Assembly (NCBI RefSeq): GCF_027924965.1
Contig: NZ_AP027056.1
Span: 2,356,001 to 2,420,000, forward strand
From: Limnohabitans sp. TEGF004
GTDB lineage: Bacteria > Pseudomonadota > Gammaproteobacteria > Burkholderiales > Burkholderiaceae_C
Length of the DNA stretch: 64,000 nt
Direction of reading: 5' to 3'
The translations under genes were made by a program, and so were the position numbers. Shown here in pieces: positions 8,650 through 18,017 of this stretch (position 1 is its first letter; each line of letters begins with the position of its first letter). The notes under the pieces are model-generated. The model saw only the letters and a list, made by a program, of their open reading frames with translations, ran no database searches and had not been told where the DNA came from.

Positions 8650-9429
8650 TCAAAGTAGCCAATTGGGTTTGCGCTTTTGCAAGAACGACTGCACGCCCTC
8701 TTTGCCTTCCGCGCTTGAACGGATGTCGGCAATACCCGCCACGGTGTGCGCTACCAAGGCGTCGTCAATCTCACGCTCGGCCACGTCTTGCACCAAGCGT
8801 TTACAGGCACGCACGGCGTTGGGGCTGGCACTAACCAAGGCACCGGTCAGCTCGGCCACTTTGGCGTCCAGTGCATCGGCAGCCACCACTTCGTGCACCA
8901 AGTCAATGCGATGCGCTTCGGGCGCGCTGAAACGCTCGGCTGTTAAGAAGTAGCGGTGCGACGCACGCGCACCCATCGCGCGAATCACGTATGGGCTGAT
9001 GGTGGCAGGAATGAGACCTAGCTTCACTTCGCTCAAGCAGTAAGTCGCAGTGTCCACACTCACCGCCATGTCGCACGCAGCGACCAAGCCCACGCCACCC
9101 GCAAACACATCGCCTTGCACGCGGGCGATGGTGGGCTTGGGGCATTCGTAAATCGCACGCAGCATGGCAGCGAGCTGGCCTGCGTCGGCGAGGTTTTCGT
9201 CGCGCGTGTAGTCGGCCATGCGGCGCATCCAGTTCAGGTCAGCACCTGCGCAAAACGCGGGACCTTCTGCAGCTAGCACTACGCAGCGCACATCGGCGGC
9301 ATGACCTGCGTCGATGAATGCGGCTTTCAACTCCGCAATCACTTCGTCGTTGAAGGCGTTGCGTACGTCGGGGCGACTGAGGGTGATGGTGCGAATCGCA
9401 CCTTGATTGGTAATGGTGAGCGCGCTCAT
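8650..9429 (-). CDS. liuC: Methylglutaconyl-CoA hydratase (enoyl-CoA hydratase family)
   Basis: A 259-residue crotonase-fold protein. It shows the oxyanion-hole segment AEGPAFCAGADLNWMRRM near 70-87 and the second one, GDVFAGGVGLVAACDMAVS, near 108-126. The catalytic Glu region is CLSEVKLGLIPATISPYV. The CAGADLNWM form and its place between liuB and liuD identify it as the hydratase that converts 3-methylglutaconyl-CoA to HMG-CoA in leucine breakdown. It starts 12 bases after liuB and is followed by a 67-base gap to liuD. A general enoyl-CoA hydratase is the alternative on sequence alone. Confidence 0.92.
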   Translation of the reverse strand: MSALTITNQGAIRTITLSRPDVRNAFNDEVIAELKAAFIDAGHAADVRCVVLAAEGPAFCAGADLNWMRRMADYTRDENLADAGQLAAMLRAIYECPKPTIARVQGDVFAGGVGLVAACDMAVSVDTATYCLSEVKLGLIPATISPYVIRAMGARASHRYFLTAERFSAPEAHRIDLVHEVVAADALDAKVAELTGALVSASPNAVRACKRLVQDVAEREIDDALVAHTVAGIADIRSSAEGKEGVQSFLQKRKPNWLL

Positions 9430-9441
9430 ATCAATCCCCCA

Positions 9442-11049
9442 TCACATGCGGAACAAACCAAACTTGGTCTCAGGGATGGGCGCATTCAACGACGCGCTCA
9501 AGCCCAAAGCCAACACGCGACGGGTGTCTGCGGGGTCAATCACGCCGTCGTCCCACAAGCGTGCCGTGGCGAAGTAAGGGTGGCCTTGCTCTTCGTATTG
9601 TTGGCGAATCGGGTCTTTGAAGGCTTGCTCTTCTTCGGCGCTCCATTGGCCGCCTTTGCCTTCAATGCCATCACGCTTGACCGTGGCCAACACGCTGGCC
9701 GCTTGCTCGCCGCCCATGACGGAGATACGTGCGTTTGGCCACATCCACAAAAAGCGCGGGCTGAACGCACGACCACACATGCCGTAGTTGCCTGCGCCAA
9801 AACTGCCACCGATGATGACGGTGAATTTCGGGACCGCCGCAGTGGCCACGGCCGTGACCATCTTCGCGCCGTTGCGTGCAATGCCCTCGTTCTCGTACTT
9901 ACGGCCCACCATGAAGCCGGTGATGTTTTGCAAGAACACGAGCGGGATTTTGCGCTGGCAACACAGCTCGATGAAGTGCGTGCCTTTCAAAGCCGACTCG
10001 CTGAACAAGATGCCGTTGTTGGCGATGATGCCCACCGGCATGCCTTCGATGCGGGCAAAGCCGCACACCAATGTCGTTCCAAAACGCGCTTTGAATTCGT
10101 CAAACTCTGACGCGTCCACGATGCGCGCAATGATTTCGCGCACGTCAAAGGGCTTGCGTGTGTCGGTGGGGATGACACCATACAACTCTTGCGCGTCGTA
10201 CTTCGGTGGCACAGGCGCGTGCGTGGCAATGTTGGGGTGCTTTTGCGCGTTGAGGCTTTTCACGCATTGGCGTGCCAGCGCCAGCGCATGCACATCGTTT
10301 TGCGCGAGGTGATCGGCCACACCTGACAGACGGGTGTGCACATCGCCACCGCCTAGGTCTTCGGCCGTCACCACTTCACCAGTGGCTGCCTTCACCAAAG
10401 GCGGCCCGCCCAAAAAGATGGTGCCTTGGTTTTTCACAATGATGGTTTCATCGCTCATGGCCGGCACATACGCGCCACCTGCGGTGCAGCTGCCCATCAC
10501 CACCGCGATTTGCGCCAACCCTTGGGCGCTCATATTGGCCTGGTTAAAGAAGATGCGACCAAAGTGGTCGCGGTCAGGAAACACCTCGTCTTGGTTGGGC
10601 AAATTGGCGCCCCCCGAGTCCACCAAGTAAATGCATGGCAAGTTGTTTTGCTGCGCAATTTCTTGCGCACGCAAATGCTTCTTCACCGTGAGCGGGTAAT
10701 ACGTGCCGCCTTTGACGGTGGCGTCGTTGCACACAATCATGCAGTCCACACCGCTGACGCGGCCGATGCCCACGATCAAGCCAGCGCACGGTGCGTCGTT
10801 GTTGTACATGTTGAGCGCAGCGAGTGGGGCCACTTCTAAAAATGGTGTGCCGGGATCAAGCAGCATTTGCACGCGGTCGCGGGGCAGCAGCTTGCCGCGT
10901 GCGGTGTGTTTGGCACGTGCAGCCTCGCCGCCACCGACGGCAATTTTTTCGAGATGGGCTTTGAGGTCGTCTACCACGGTGCGCATGGCAGCGGCATTGG
11001 CCGCAAAGTCGGCGGAGCGTGGGTTGAGCTGGGAATGCAAAACAGTCAT
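9442..11049 (-). CDS. liuB: 3-methylcrotonyl-CoA carboxylase beta (carboxyltransferase) subunit
   Basis: A 535-residue acyl-CoA carboxyltransferase of the length usual for MccB. The N-terminal half has the acyl-CoA site ending in [20 protein letters not shown], an insertion typical of methylcrotonyl-CoA rather than propionyl-CoA carboxylases. The C-terminal half has [12 protein letters not shown] and [18 protein letters not shown], which bind carboxybiotin. It transfers the carboxyl group from biotin on LiuD to 3-methylcrotonyl-CoA. It is the first gene of the downstream liu block and is divergent from the AraC-type regulator. AAGGAAAAA precedes the ATG. Confidence 0.95.
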   Translation of the reverse strand: MTVLHSQLNPRSADFAANAAAMRTVVDDLKAHLEKIAVGGGEAARAKHTARGKLLPRDRVQMLLDPGTPFLEVAPLAALNMYNNDAPCAGLIVGIGRVSGVDCMIVCNDATVKGGTYYPLTVKKHLRAQEIAQQNNLPCIYLVDSGGANLPNQDEVFPDRDHFGRIFFNQANMSAQGLAQIAVVMGSCTAGGAYVPAMSDETIIVKNQGTIFLGGPPLVKAATGEVVTAEDLGGGDVHTRLSGVADHLAQNDVHALALARQCVKSLNAQKHPNIATHAPVPPKYDAQELYGVIPTDTRKPFDVREIIARIVDASEFDEFKARFGTTLVCGFARIEGMPVGIIANNGILFSESALKGTHFIELCCQRKIPLVFLQNITGFMVGRKYENEGIARNGAKMVTAVATAAVPKFTVIIGGSFGAGNYGMCGRAFSPRFLWMWPNARISVMGGEQAASVLATVKRDGIEGKGGQWSAEEEQAFKDPIRQQYEEQGHPYFATARLWDDGVIDPADTRRVLALGLSASLNAPIPETKFGLFRM

Positions 11050-11147
11050 CGTGTTTTTCCTTGAAAGGCGTTGTGGCCAAGCTTAGGCCGTTTGCGGCCA
11101 CGCCATGCGTCAGATGGGTTGCAAATCCTGCCACAATGAGGCTTCTT

Positions 11148-12185
11148 ATGGTTAGTCCTAACCCCACCTCCGAAACTGCGCCTGCACTGGGCCGCGCGGA
11201 AACGCCGATCGCATTTATTCAAGCCATTACCGCTGCTTACGCACAGCGCGACTTGCGCGTGGACGACGCACTGAAGAAGGCACAAATCGAGCCAAAACTT
11301 CTCAAGAAAAACAGTGCCCGCGTGACCGCCATGCAGATGGAGTTGATGTCGGGCATCGCCATGCAAGAGCTGGATGACGAAGGCCTAGGTTGGTTCAGCC
11401 GCCGCTTGCCGTGGGGCAGCTATGGCATGTTGGTGCGCGCCTCGCTCACCTCGCCCACGTTAGGCGTGGCATTGAATCGTTGGTGCAGGCACCACGGACT
11501 GTTGACCGACGACATTCGCCTGAGCTTGACCGAGCGCAACGGCGTGGCCACTTTGCAACTGGATGAGGTGCGGGACCTCGGTGTGTTCCGTGAGTTTTGC
11601 GTGGTCTCGGTGCTGCGCAATGCGCTGGGTGTGGCCTGTTGGCTGACCGATTCACGCATCCCGCTCACCGCCACGCACTTGGGCTTTGCACCACCCGCAC
11701 ATGCCGACAGCTACCGCGTGTTGTTTGATGGCCCTACGCACTTCCATGCGACGGCCAACTGTTTGCAGTTTGATGCGGGCTACTTGGCACTGCCCGTGCG
11801 CCGCGACGAAGCCGCCCTGCAACAGATGTTGGAACGCGCCTTGCTGCTGACCGTTCGCCCTTATCGACGTGACCGTTTGTTGGTGGAGAAAGTCCGCCAA
11901 GCCTTGGCCCAACACCCCGAGCACAGCCGCAACGCGGATGACTTGGCGGCATGGCTGAACATGTCGGCCCGCACCCTGCACCGCCAACTGCAGGAAGAAG
12001 GCGCGAGCTTGCAAGAACTCAAAGACAGCGTGCGTGAACAACGCGCACGCACACTGCTGCTGCGCACCCGCAAGCCGCTCAAGCAAATTGCCAACGAGGT
12101 GGGGTTCTCGAATGAAAAGAGCTTCATTCGCGCATTCAAAACGTGGACAGGGCAAGCGCCTGAAGCGTTCCGGCACAAAGCCTAA
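11148..12185 (+). CDS. AraC-family transcriptional regulator (Arabinose_bd-type N-domain)
   Basis: A 345-residue regulator with an N-terminal ligand-binding domain of the OruR/ArgR-like (arabinose-binding of AraC) type over about residues 1-220. A C-terminal AraC double helix-turn-helix spans about 245-340, with DLAAWLNMSARTLHRQLQEE and IANEVGFSNEKSFIRAFKTW. The start at 11148 is chosen because GAGG (11138-11141) lies six bases upstream; ATG 11136 is an alternative. It is divergent from liuB across about 100 bases, so it may control the liuBCDE block; the usual regulator of such genes, a MerR-type LiuR, is also present at 20.3 kb. The effector is unknown. Confidence 0.9.
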   Translation: MVSPNPTSETAPALGRAETPIAFIQAITAAYAQRDLRVDDALKKAQIEPKLLKKNSARVTAMQMELMSGIAMQELDDEGLGWFSRRLPWGSYGMLVRASLTSPTLGVALNRWCRHHGLLTDDIRLSLTERNGVATLQLDEVRDLGVFREFCVVSVLRNALGVACWLTDSRIPLTATHLGFAPPAHADSYRVLFDGPTHFHATANCLQFDAGYLALPVRRDEAALQQMLERALLLTVRPYRRDRLLVEKVRQALAQHPEHSRNADDLAAWLNMSARTLHRQLQEEGASLQELKDSVREQRARTLLLRTRKPLKQIANEVGFSNEKSFIRAFKTWTGQAPEAFRHKA

Positions 12186-12213
12186 TTTTGGGCAACTATC
12201 AAAAGGAACTGTG

Positions 12214-12888
12214 ATGAAAGTATTGATTTTTGGCGCCAGCGGGATGGTGGGACAAGGTGTTTTGCGTGAATGCCTGACAGCCCAGGATGTACACCAAGTC
12301 GTGACCGCTGGACGCACACCACTGGCGCAAACACACCCAAAACTTCAGCAACTGATCCTTGCCGATCTGATGCAACTGGACACACACGCACACGAGCTGC
12401 AAGGTATTGATGCCTGCTTTTTTTGCTTGGGCGTGTCATCTTCAGGCATGACCGAAGATGCGTATGCACAGGTGACGCACACACTCACACTGCATGTGGC
12501 TGGTCTGCTTGCGCAACTGAACCCCAACATGACGTTCACGTATGTCTCTGGCACCGGCACCGACAGCAGCGAACAAGGCGCCAGCATGTGGGCACGCATC
12601 AAAGGCAAAACAGAAAACGACTTGCAGAAACTGCCATTTCAAAGCGTGTATTTGTTTCGCCCAGGCCTCATTCAACCCTTGGATGGCATTCAATCCAAAA
12701 CACCGCTTTACCAGTGGTTTTATCGGGTGACGAATCCGTTTCTGTCATTGATACGACGCTTCGCACCCAACGCCATCGTGACCACCGCAGATGTGGGCCA
12801 AGCCATGCTCAATGCCGCGCGACAAAACAAGGGGCGCGTGGTGGTCGAGGCGAAAGACATCATCGCCTTGGCTCAGCAGCAGGGCTGA
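12214..12888 (+). CDS. NAD(P)-binding atypical SDR / epimerase-like protein
   Basis: A 224-residue Rossmann-fold protein starting MKVLIFGASGMVGQGVLREC, where GASGMVGQG is the dinucleotide-binding loop. TYVSGTGTDSS supplies the conserved Ser. The usual YxxxK catalytic motif reads WARIK here (Tyr replaced by Trp), as in related atypical SDRs of uncertain activity. AAAAGGAAC lies just before the ATG at 12214. The gene follows the AraC regulator on the same strand by 28 bases and is probably co-transcribed. It converges with the HAD gene with a 13-base gap. The substrate cannot be named. Confidence 0.85.
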   Translation: MKVLIFGASGMVGQGVLRECLTAQDVHQVVTAGRTPLAQTHPKLQQLILADLMQLDTHAHELQGIDACFFCLGVSSSGMTEDAYAQVTHTLTLHVAGLLAQLNPNMTFTYVSGTGTDSSEQGASMWARIKGKTENDLQKLPFQSVYLFRPGLIQPLDGIQSKTPLYQWFYRVTNPFLSLIRRFAPNAIVTTADVGQAMLNAARQNKGRVVVEAKDIIALAQQQG

Positions 12889-12901
12889 GCGTCCACACAC
12901 C

Positions 12902-13567
12902 TCAGGCGAGGCTGCTCAATGACGGCAAACGTAAGTCGTTCATGTGGGCAAACACATGCTTGGCGCCCGCTTGCACCAGCACATCAGTGGGTGCAAGCGG
13001 CGGCGCATAGGCCCACACCGTCGCGCCCGCAGCCACCCCCGCCGTGATGCCTACGGATGTGTCTTCCACCACCAAGCAGCGCGCAGGGTCAACTTGCAAA
13101 TGCGCAGCCGCGGCCAAGTACACATCAGGGAAAGGTTTGCTGCGTGGCATTTCATGGCCGCTGAAAATTCGACCTTCAAAAAACTGCGCAAGGTCCACAC
13201 GCTGCAACATCATCTCGACTTTGTAACGGTCTGCACCAGAAGCCACGGCAATGCGCCCCTCACAGCGCTCATGCAGATGACGCACAGCATCGTGAATGCC
13301 GTCGATGGCAGTGATGTCGCTTTCTAGGCGAAGGTTGCGGCGGCGATAGAACTCATCCATGAACGCATCGGTCAGTGGCTTGCCTGTGTGACGTTCAATC
13401 AAGTCAGCGCGGCTGCGCACGGTGTGGCCTACAAAGTGCGCCATGCATTCGGCCAAGCTCAAGCGCCAGCCGTTTTCATCCAGCATATCGCGCAAGGCAC
13501 CGCAGGTGATGGCTTCGCTGTCAACCAGCACGCCATCGCAATCAAACAAAACTGCTTCAAATGTCAT
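12902..13567 (-). CDS. HAD-superfamily phosphatase (beta-phosphoglucomutase-like)
   Basis: A 221-residue haloacid dehalogenase-like hydrolase of subfamily IA. Motif I is DCDGVLVDSE at residues 9-18, motif II is in VASGADRYKVEMMLQ, motif III is the Lys in RSKPFPDVYL, and motif IV is VVEDTSVGITAG. A helical cap lies between motifs I and II. Such enzymes dephosphorylate small phospho-sugars or related metabolites. The ATG at 13567 begins the family-typical MTFEAVLFDCDG; the frame extends upstream but overlaps YchJ and lacks family similarity there. It follows ychJ by seven bases on the same strand. Confidence 0.9.
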   Translation of the reverse strand: MTFEAVLFDCDGVLVDSEAITCGALRDMLDENGWRLSLAECMAHFVGHTVRSRADLIERHTGKPLTDAFMDEFYRRRNLRLESDITAIDGIHDAVRHLHERCEGRIAVASGADRYKVEMMLQRVDLAQFFEGRIFSGHEMPRSKPFPDVYLAAAAHLQVDPARCLVVEDTSVGITAGVAAGATVWAYAPPLAPTDVLVQAGAKHVFAHMNDLRLPSLSSLA

Positions 13568-13574
13568 GCGGGAA

Positions 13575-13982
13575 TTATCCGCGCTGGTCACCATCGACAT
13601 AAAACCAGCGGCCATCTTCGCGCACAAAGCGGCTGCGCTCGTGCAGGCGCACGGCGCGGCCATCCACGCGATAGCGCGCCACAAACTCCACCTCGGCCGT
13701 GTCAGCCCCTGTGACTTTGTGCTCGCGCACCTCCAGGCCTAACCACTTGGCGCCTGTATCGAAGTCGAGCGATGCAGGACGCGTGCTGCTGTGCCACGTG
13801 GCAAGCAAATAGTTGGCTTGCTCGCGCACAAACGCGCTGTAGCGCGAACGCATGAGGTGTTCGGCATCTGGGGCAGGTGTGGTGTCAAAGTGCGCCACGA
13901 AACGACCGCAGCAATCAACGTATGTCGCTGGACGTTTCTTGGTGTCGATGCGCCCGCAGGGGCAGGCAGCGCTGGCACGCAT
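13575..13982 (-). CDS. YchJ-family protein (UPF0225, SEC-C motif)
   Basis: A 135-residue protein beginning [19 protein letters not shown], with the N-terminal Cys pairs CPCG and CC of the SEC-C zinc-binding type. A YchJ-like NTF2 fold follows, including [23 protein letters not shown] and [20 protein letters not shown]. The function of the family is not established. The ATG at 13982 is chosen because it places the Cys motif at the N-terminus and only seven bases separate it from the cupredoxin gene's stop at 13990; the longer frame would overlap that gene. Confidence 0.85.
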   Translation of the reverse strand: MRASAACPCGRIDTKKRPATYVDCCGRFVAHFDTTPAPDAEHLMRSRYSAFVREQANYLLATWHSSTRPASLDFDTGAKWLGLEVREHKVTGADTAEVEFVARYRVDGRAVRLHERSRFVREDGRWFYVDGDQRG

Positions 13983-13989
13983 ACCGGAC

Positions 13990-14868
13990 TCAGGGCAATA
14001 CTGAAATCGTGCCGCGCATGCCCGCGTCATAGTGACCGGGCTCAAAGCACGCGATGTGTAGCACGCCAGCATCGGTAAACGTCCACACCAATTCACCTTG
14101 AGCGCCCGCATCCACGCTGACCGCGTTGCTGTCATGGTGGTGGTGTGCTGCGCTTGGCGTTTTCATTTCCGCCGCATGGGCTTTCAACTCAGCTTCCGTG
14201 CCGATGATGAACTCGTGGCGCACCTTGCCGGCATTGACCAACTGGATGCGCACCGTTTCGCCTGATGTGACTTGCCAATTCGCTGGGGTGAAGCGCATGT
14301 CATCACTCATCGTCACGGTGATGGTGCGTGTGACGGGAGGTGTGCTGACGTCACTGCCATGCGCATGTGCTTCTGCCTTTTGTGCTTCAGCCGTGCCATG
14401 AGAGTGGCCATGATCATCCGCAGGGTGCCCTGTCAGTTGAGACCACGCCAACGCCGAAGCTCCAGAGACCACTGCAATCGAAAACAAGGCATAGGTGATC
14501 AAGCGGTTCACCGACATGCGCGTGCGCCAATCCATGTAGTACATGGCCAACAAACTCAAGGTGAAGCCCAAAGGCACCACCCACAAGCTGCGGTCAGGCG
14601 AATCAGGAAAGTGTTGCAAGCCACCCGTGAAGAAGCCCAGGCCGATGGACGACACAATGCCCACGCCCAACACATCGGCCCAACTTTGACGCTGAGCGTC
14701 TTGCACACGCATCTCCAACCACGAGCCTAACAAGTAAAAACACACACCGAATAAGGCGGTGATGACCGAGCGCGTTTCGCTGAACATGCCGTGATTCACA
14801 GCACCAGCGATGAAACTGATACCACCGTACTTGAGCAACGTGGCGGTGTGGTTGGTAGCAAAGGACAT
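13990..14868 (-). CDS. Membrane-anchored cupredoxin-domain protein with His-rich linkers
   Basis: A 292-residue fusion. The N-terminal 145 residues hold about four hydrophobic segments. A His-rich linker follows (near 148-172, [11 protein letters not shown] and EAHAHG), then a cupredoxin domain (about 180-292). The likely copper ligands are His218 (KVRHEF), Cys274 (IACFEPGH), His279 and Met284 (YDAGM), the order of a type 1 copper site. A second His run, AAHHHHDS, sits in a loop of the cupredoxin domain. GGAG six bases before ATG 14868 fixes the start. A role in periplasmic copper handling or electron transfer is inferred from the ligands; no copper exporter genes adjoin it. Confidence 0.85.
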   Translation of the reverse strand: MSFATNHTATLLKYGGISFIAGAVNHGMFSETRSVITALFGVCFYLLGSWLEMRVQDAQRQSWADVLGVGIVSSIGLGFFTGGLQHFPDSPDRSLWVVPLGFTLSLLAMYYMDWRTRMSVNRLITYALFSIAVVSGASALAWSQLTGHPADDHGHSHGTAEAQKAEAHAHGSDVSTPPVTRTITVTMSDDMRFTPANWQVTSGETVRIQLVNAGKVRHEFIIGTEAELKAHAAEMKTPSAAHHHHDSNAVSVDAGAQGELVWTFTDAGVLHIACFEPGHYDAGMRGTISVLP

Positions 14869-14936
14869 GGGCAACTCCGTTTTTAAACTGGCGCCATTGT
14901 CCTGCAGACCACCCCAGCCTTAGCTGGCATGGGGAT

Positions 14937-16067
14937 TTAAGCCAAGGCGCGTTGGATGATGATTTTTTGCACGTCGCTGGTGCCTTCGTAAATTTGGCAC
15001 ACGCGCACGTCGCGGTAGATGCGCTCGACGGGGAAGTCGCTCACCACACCGTAGCCACCCAAGGTTTGAATGGCAACGCTGCACACCTGCTCTGCAGTTT
15101 CGCTGGCAAAGAGCTTGGCCATGGCCGCCTCTTTCAAACACGGCAAACATGCATCGCGCAAGCTGGCGGCGTGATACATGAGCTGACGTGCAGCTTCAAG
15201 CTGCGTGGCGCAATCGGCCAAGCGGAAACCCACGGCTTGGTGGTTGAAGATGGCGGTGCCAAAGCTCACGCGGTCTTTGCTGTATTGCAACGCCGCTTCA
15301 AACGCGCTGCGGGCCATGCCAATGCTTTGCGCGGCGATGCCGATGCGGCCGCCTTCCAAAGCAGACAGCGCGATCTTGTAGCCCTCGCCTTCCGTACCGA
15401 TCAAGTTCTCGGCGGGGATGCGGCAGTTGTCAAAGTTAATTTGCGCGGTGTCGCTGCTGTGTTGGCCGAGCTTGTCTTCCAGGCGTGCCACTTGGTAACC
15501 CGGTGCGCTGGTGGGCACGATGAACGCGCTCATGCCTTTTTTGCCTGCGCCTTTATCGGTGACGGCAATGACGATGGCCACGTGGCCGTTTTTACCGCTG
15601 GTGATGAATTGCTTCACGCCGTTGATGACGTATTCGTCGCCTTCTTTGGTGGCGGTGGTACGCAGCGCGGAAGCGTCAGATCCAACGTGTGGCTCGGTCA
15701 AGCAAAACGCGCCGAGCATGTTGCCTTGCGCCAATTCGGTAAGCCATTGCTTCTTTTGCGCGTCGTTGCCGTAGCGCATGAGGATGGCGTTGACGGGACA
15801 GTTGGTCACGCTGATGGCGGTGCTGGTGCCACCATCGCCTGCGGCGATTTCTTCTAAAACAATGGCGAGCGTGGTGTAGTCCAAGCCAGCACCGCCCAAG
15901 TCTTCGGGCACGCAAATACCGTAAGCGCCGAGTGCGGCCAAGCCTTTGTGCACCTCGTGCGGAAAGGTGTGTTCTTTGTCCCACTTGGCGGCGTTGGGCC
16001 ACAGCTCTTGCTGCGCAAAGTCGCGCACGGCATCGCGAATCATGGTTTGGTCGGGGGTGAGCAACAT
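14937..16067 (-). CDS. Acyl-CoA dehydrogenase
   Basis: A 376-residue flavoprotein of the short-chain acyl-CoA dehydrogenase type. Signatures are CLTEPHVGSDASALRTTA (FAD/substrate region, about 122-140), FITSGKNGHVAIVIA, and the catalytic Glu in IYEGTSDVQKIIIQRALA near residue 363. It oxidises an acyl-CoA to the 2-enoyl-CoA, passing electrons to ETF. Position behind thiolase and SDR genes in the liu region suggests a branched or short-chain acyl-CoA, but the substrate is not shown by the sequence. It is the last catabolic gene of the upstream block. Confidence 0.92.
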   Translation of the reverse strand: MLLTPDQTMIRDAVRDFAQQELWPNAAKWDKEHTFPHEVHKGLAALGAYGICVPEDLGGAGLDYTTLAIVLEEIAAGDGGTSTAISVTNCPVNAILMRYGNDAQKKQWLTELAQGNMLGAFCLTEPHVGSDASALRTTATKEGDEYVINGVKQFITSGKNGHVAIVIAVTDKGAGKKGMSAFIVPTSAPGYQVARLEDKLGQHSSDTAQINFDNCRIPAENLIGTEGEGYKIALSALEGGRIGIAAQSIGMARSAFEAALQYSKDRVSFGTAIFNHQAVGFRLADCATQLEAARQLMYHAASLRDACLPCLKEAAMAKLFASETAEQVCSVAIQTLGGYGVVSDFPVERIYRDVRVCQIYEGTSDVQKIIIQRALA

Positions 16068-16103
16068 GGCTTTATCCGTTATGAAATGTGTGTGTGAAAG
16101 ACA

Positions 16104-16769
16104 TCACCAAGCAATGGTGCTGCCGTCGTAAGACAAAAACTGCCCAGCATTTTCGGGCTTGATGTGCGCCAGCGTTTGACGCATGCGCGTGACGGCTTGC
16201 TCTGGCGTGAGCGTGGCGTTGGCGCCGCCCATCTCAGTTTGCACCCAGCCTGGGTGCATCGCCACCATGCGTACACGTGGGTACTCGGGCTGCGAGGTGC
16301 GTACCACCATGTTGAGCGCGGCTTTGCTGATGCGGTACAGCGCCGCATCGCTGCTGCGAGTGCCTTGCAAGCTGCCCATCACGCTGCTAATGCAAGCGAA
16401 CACGCCGTTGGCGGCTTCGACCATCGGCGCGACTTGCGGGATGACCATCATCGCGCCCATGACGTTGGTGTGCATGACGCGGTCAAACGCGTCTTGCGTG
16501 GGCGGGGTGTTGGCGGCGTTGTGGTCGATGACGCCCGCCACATACAAAGCGAGGTCTAGCTTTTCGCCATCGAGCATCCACTCGAACGAGGAGACGCTGA
16601 TGGGGTTCGCCACATCGACGCGCAAGCACTGCGCGCCGAGAGCTTGAATGCGATCGCGCCCAGCATCGTCACGCGCGGTGGCAATGACGCGCCAGCCGTC
16701 CGCCACGTATTGGCGAACCAGCTCAAGCCCAATGCCGCGCGACGCGCCGATGATGAGTGCGGTTGGCAT
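16104..16769 (-). CDS. SDR-family NAD(P)-dependent oxidoreductase
   Basis: A 221-residue classical short-chain dehydrogenase. The cofactor loop is GASRGIGLE at residues 8-16, the NAG-like motif appears as YVAGVID, the catalytic Ser lies in CISSVMGS, and YRISK supplies Tyr and Lys. The length and C-terminus resemble the CsgA/C-factor type group. It may act on a 3-hydroxyacyl-CoA or another carbonyl in the pathway; that is inferred from its place between a thiolase (9 bases upstream) and an acyl-CoA dehydrogenase. The ATG at 16769 leaves no room for an extension. Confidence 0.9.
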   Translation of the reverse strand: MPTALIIGASRGIGLELVRQYVADGWRVIATARDDAGRDRIQALGAQCLRVDVANPISVSSFEWMLDGEKLDLALYVAGVIDHNAANTPPTQDAFDRVMHTNVMGAMMVIPQVAPMVEAANGVFACISSVMGSLQGTRSSDAALYRISKAALNMVVRTSQPEYPRVRMVAMHPGWVQTEMGGANATLTPEQAVTRMRQTLAHIKPENAGQFLSYDGSTIAW

Positions 16770-16778
16770 GACGAAAAC

Positions 16779-17960
16779 TTAAACGAGTTCGAGTGCGACT
16801 GCGGTGCCTTCGCCGCCGCCGATGCAAAGCGTGGCCAAGCCTTTTTTCAGGCCGCGTGCTTTGAGTGCATGAATGAGCGTGACCATGATGCGCGCACCGG
16901 ATGCGCCGATGGGGTGACCCAAAGCACATGCACCACCGTTGACGTTGACGATGTCGTGCGACACATTGAGTTCTTTCATCAAAGCCATGGGCACCACCGC
17001 GAAGGCTTCGTTGACTTCCCACAGGTCCACGTCTTCCACTTTCCAGCCGGCTTTGGCCAAGGCTTTTTGTGTGGCGCCGACGGGTGCAGTGGCAAACCAT
17101 TCAGGTTCTTGCGCGTGGGTGGCGTGGCTGACGATGCGGGCCAATGGCTTGCAGCCCAACTTCTTGGCTGTGCTCTCGCGCATCAACACCATGGCTGCGC
17201 CACCGTCATTGATGGACGAGCTAGAGGCCGCCGTGATGGTGCCGTCTTTTTTGAACGCGGGCTTGAGCGAGGTGATTTTGTCGAGCTTGATTTTTCCTGG
17301 GCCTTCGTCAATCGACACCACGGTTTCGCCTGCACGGGTTTTCACAGTGACGGGCGTGATTTCTGTGGCGAAGGCACCGCTCTCGGTAGCGGCCTTGGCA
17401 CGCTGCACGCTGGCCGTGGCAAATGCGTCTTGCTCGGCGCGTGTGAAGTTGTACTTGGCGGCGCAGTCTTCACCAAAGGTGCCCATGCTGCGGCCTGGCT
17501 CGTAAGCGTCTTCCAAACCGTCGAGCATCATGTGGTCAAAGATGCGATCGTGGCCAATGCGATAGCCGCCACGGCCCTTGAGCATGAGGTAAGGTGCGTT
17601 GGTCATGCTCTCCATACCACCGGCCACCAACACATCGTGTGTGCCTGCAATCAACATGTCGTGCGCAAACATCGCCGCGCGCATGCCTGAGCCGCACATC
17701 TTGGACAGCGTGACAGCGCCAGCACTCTTGGGCAAACCGCCCTTGAACGCCGCTTGACGTGCAGGGGCTTGGCCTTGGCCTGCCATCAAGCAGTTGCCAA
17801 ACAACACTTCAGTCACTAGCTCGGGGTTGATACCAGCACGCTCAACAGCAGCTTTGATAGCTGCACCGCCGAGGTCGTGCGCGGCAAGGCTAGAGAAGTC
17901 GCCTTGGAAGCTGCCCATGGGCGTGCGAGCGGCGCTGACGATGACGATAGGGTCGGACAT
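16779..17960 (-). CDS. Acetyl-CoA C-acyltransferase (thiolase)
   Basis: A 393-residue thiolase. The active-site Cys is in LSKMCGSGMRAA near residue 89, and the C-terminal His and Cys are in GGACALGHPIGASGAR and LCIGGGEGTAVALE. It is likely to be the acetoacetyl-CoA/acetyl-CoA enzyme that splits the acetoacetyl unit formed at the end of leucine catabolism. The ATG at 17960 is preferred because GGAGA lies six bases upstream; the 12-base longer frame begins at TTG. A terminator-like hairpin separates it from the carbonic anhydrase gene upstream. Confidence 0.94.
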   Translation of the reverse strand: MSDPIVIVSAARTPMGSFQGDFSSLAAHDLGGAAIKAAVERAGINPELVTEVLFGNCLMAGQGQAPARQAAFKGGLPKSAGAVTLSKMCGSGMRAAMFAHDMLIAGTHDVLVAGGMESMTNAPYLMLKGRGGYRIGHDRIFDHMMLDGLEDAYEPGRSMGTFGEDCAAKYNFTRAEQDAFATASVQRAKAATESGAFATEITPVTVKTRAGETVVSIDEGPGKIKLDKITSLKPAFKKDGTITAASSSSINDGGAAMVLMRESTAKKLGCKPLARIVSHATHAQEPEWFATAPVGATQKALAKAGWKVEDVDLWEVNEAFAVVPMALMKELNVSHDIVNVNGGACALGHPIGASGARIMVTLIHALKARGLKKGLATLCIGGGEGTAVALELV

Positions 17961-17974
17961 GAATTTCTCCAAAT

Positions 17975-18017
17975 GACAAAAAGAAAAATGCCGCGCCGAC
18001 CCCGAGGGTCACGCGGC
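17975..18017 (-). terminator. Intrinsic terminator between carbonic anhydrase and thiolase genes
   Basis: On the minus strand a GC-rich stem-loop (arms GCCGCGTGACC and GGTCGGCGCGGC around CTCG, 17990-18017) is followed by ATTTTTCTTTTT. It begins within the last codons of the carbonic anhydrase gene. It should stop or attenuate transcripts before the thiolase gene. Confidence 0.7.

Noticed and set aside
16644..17690. 348-codon plus-strand frame opposite the thiolase and SDR genes
   Set aside because: It crosses two convincing genes and has no recognisable domain.
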